Origin: Irineochytrium annulatum
Lineage: Eukaryota > Chytridiomycota > Chytridiomycetes > Chytridiales > Chytridiaceae
Length of the DNA: 11,648 nucleotides
NCBI GenBank assembly: GCA_027600665.1
Contig: JADGJL010000958.1
Location: forward strand, 1 to 11,648
Direction: 5' to 3'
Shown here: one piece after another, positions 11,173 to 11,648 of the stretch
How positions within the stretch are numbered: position 1 is the stretch's first letter
How the letters are laid out: each line of letters opens with the position of its first letter
Program-made: the position numbers and the translations under genes
The notes under the pieces: generated by a model
Databases searched by the model: none
What the model saw: the letters and a program-made list of their open reading frames with translations, nothing else
What the model was told of the DNA's origin: nothing

Positions 11173-11648
11173 ATGCCGCCCCCTCCCATCGCGGTCCCGC
11201 TCTCCACGGCCTTTATGGACCCGTCTTCCTCCGTCCCGCCCTCCTCCGTCTTCACCGCCGACATGCCACCCGTCACCTCCCCTTCCTACTCTCTTACCGC
11301 CCTGGTACTCGCCACCTCCTCCTCTGACCCCGCAACATTCACCGCAGCGTCAATACCTACCACCACCACCTCCCCCGACACCCTCTACGGCTTCCTGACG
11401 GCGACGAACCGGCCCATCTTCATGCAGGCCTGGTTCGTCCTCTTCATGATCGCCCTCGGCGCCCTGAGCGTCGTGCTTCTGAGCTTGGCTGTCCTCAGGC
11501 TGAGAGGTAAAGTCGTGAGGTGGACGGTCGTGTACCATGAGAGCATATGGGAGGGCGCGACCGAGGAGGAGAGGAAGAAGGTGCGGGAGAAGAAGGAGAA
11601 GGCGGCAAAGGAGAGGGCGAGGGCGCTTGGAGGGAAGAGGGGGAGGGA
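11173..11648 (+). CDS. Unrecognised single-pass membrane protein, N-terminal part (runs off right edge)
   Basis: The frame from the ATG at 11173 stays open to the edge (158 codons plus two bases), so its 3' end is missing. The ATG context is good (GCCATG). Residues 1-80 are rich in Ser, Thr and Pro with no Cys, like an O-glycosylated or disordered exposed segment. There is no cleavable-looking signal peptide. Residues about 86-110 (AWFVLFMIALGALSVVLLSL) form one strong membrane helix followed by RLRGK, positive charges that favour a cytosolic C-side. From about 130 the chain is a highly charged Glu/Lys/Arg helix (EEERKKVREKKEKAAKERAR), possibly a coiled coil. I do not recognise a family. The open frame, codon bias, promoter-like TTATAT and clear domain order support a real gene. 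A distant plasma-membrane or vacuolar sensor or anchor is one guess, without specific evidence. Confidence 0.6.
   Translation, partial: MPPPPIAVPLSTAFMDPSSSVPPSSVFTADMPPVTSPSYSLTALVLATSSSDPATFTAASIPTTTTSPDTLYGFLTATNRPIFMQAWFVLFMIALGALSVVLLSLAVLRLRGKVVRWTVVYHESIWEGATEEERKKVREKKEKAAKERARALGGKRGR

Noticed and set aside
10764..11327. 187-codon plus-strand frame before the right-edge gene
   Set aside because: It overlaps the better-supported frame at 11173 in another phase, crosses the likely promoter and has Leu/Arg/Pro/Ser-biased composition with no motif.

Overview
The window is eukaryotic nuclear DNA, most likely from a filamentous fungus. The coding exons are GC-rich with mostly C or G at third codon positions. 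Introns are short (mostly 45-73 nt) with GT...AG ends and CTAAC/CTGAC/CTAAT-like branch sites. The proteins are the fungal Nem1 phosphatase, a SERCA-type calcium pump and a Zta1-type quinone reductase. Intron density (six each in two genes) would suit a basidiomycete, but I cannot prove the phylum from this sequence.

Layout, left to right: (1) 1-233, minus strand, the 5' end of an unrecognised gene that leaves the window. (2) 234-1054, a divergent upstream region without a supported gene. (3) 1055-2524, plus strand, NEM1-like nuclear-envelope/ER phosphatase, two exons. (4) 2525-3351, intergenic, with the SERCA promoter region. (5) 3352-6935, plus strand, a complete SERCA-type Ca2+-ATPase in seven exons, 1033 aa. 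(6) 6936-7363, a convergent 3' region. (7) 7364-8913, minus strand, a complete zeta-crystallin/ZTA1-type NAD(P)H:quinone oxidoreductase in seven exons, 364 aa, with a possible mitochondrial presequence. (8) 9083-9155, plus strand, tRNA-Ala(AGC) followed by an oligo-T Pol III terminator. (9) 9796-10113, plus strand, a small predicted secreted protein with four exactly 11-residue-spaced Pro/Trp repeats. (10) 10114-11172, a region with no convincing gene. (11) 11173-11648, plus strand, the 5' part of an unrecognised single-pass membrane protein that runs off the right edge.

The genes are not an operon or a cluster. Nem1 (lipid synthesis and nuclear membrane) and the SERCA pump (ER calcium loading) are both endomembrane housekeeping functions, but nothing here shows coupling. 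The exon models of the three multi-exon genes were built by hand. Each gives an uninterrupted frame of the expected length, and the SERCA phosphorylation Asp (D351) and M4 Glu (E309) fall at the same residue numbers as in rabbit SERCA1a. The least explained part is the Pro/Trp-repeat secreted peptide and its out-of-frame fifth repeat copy.
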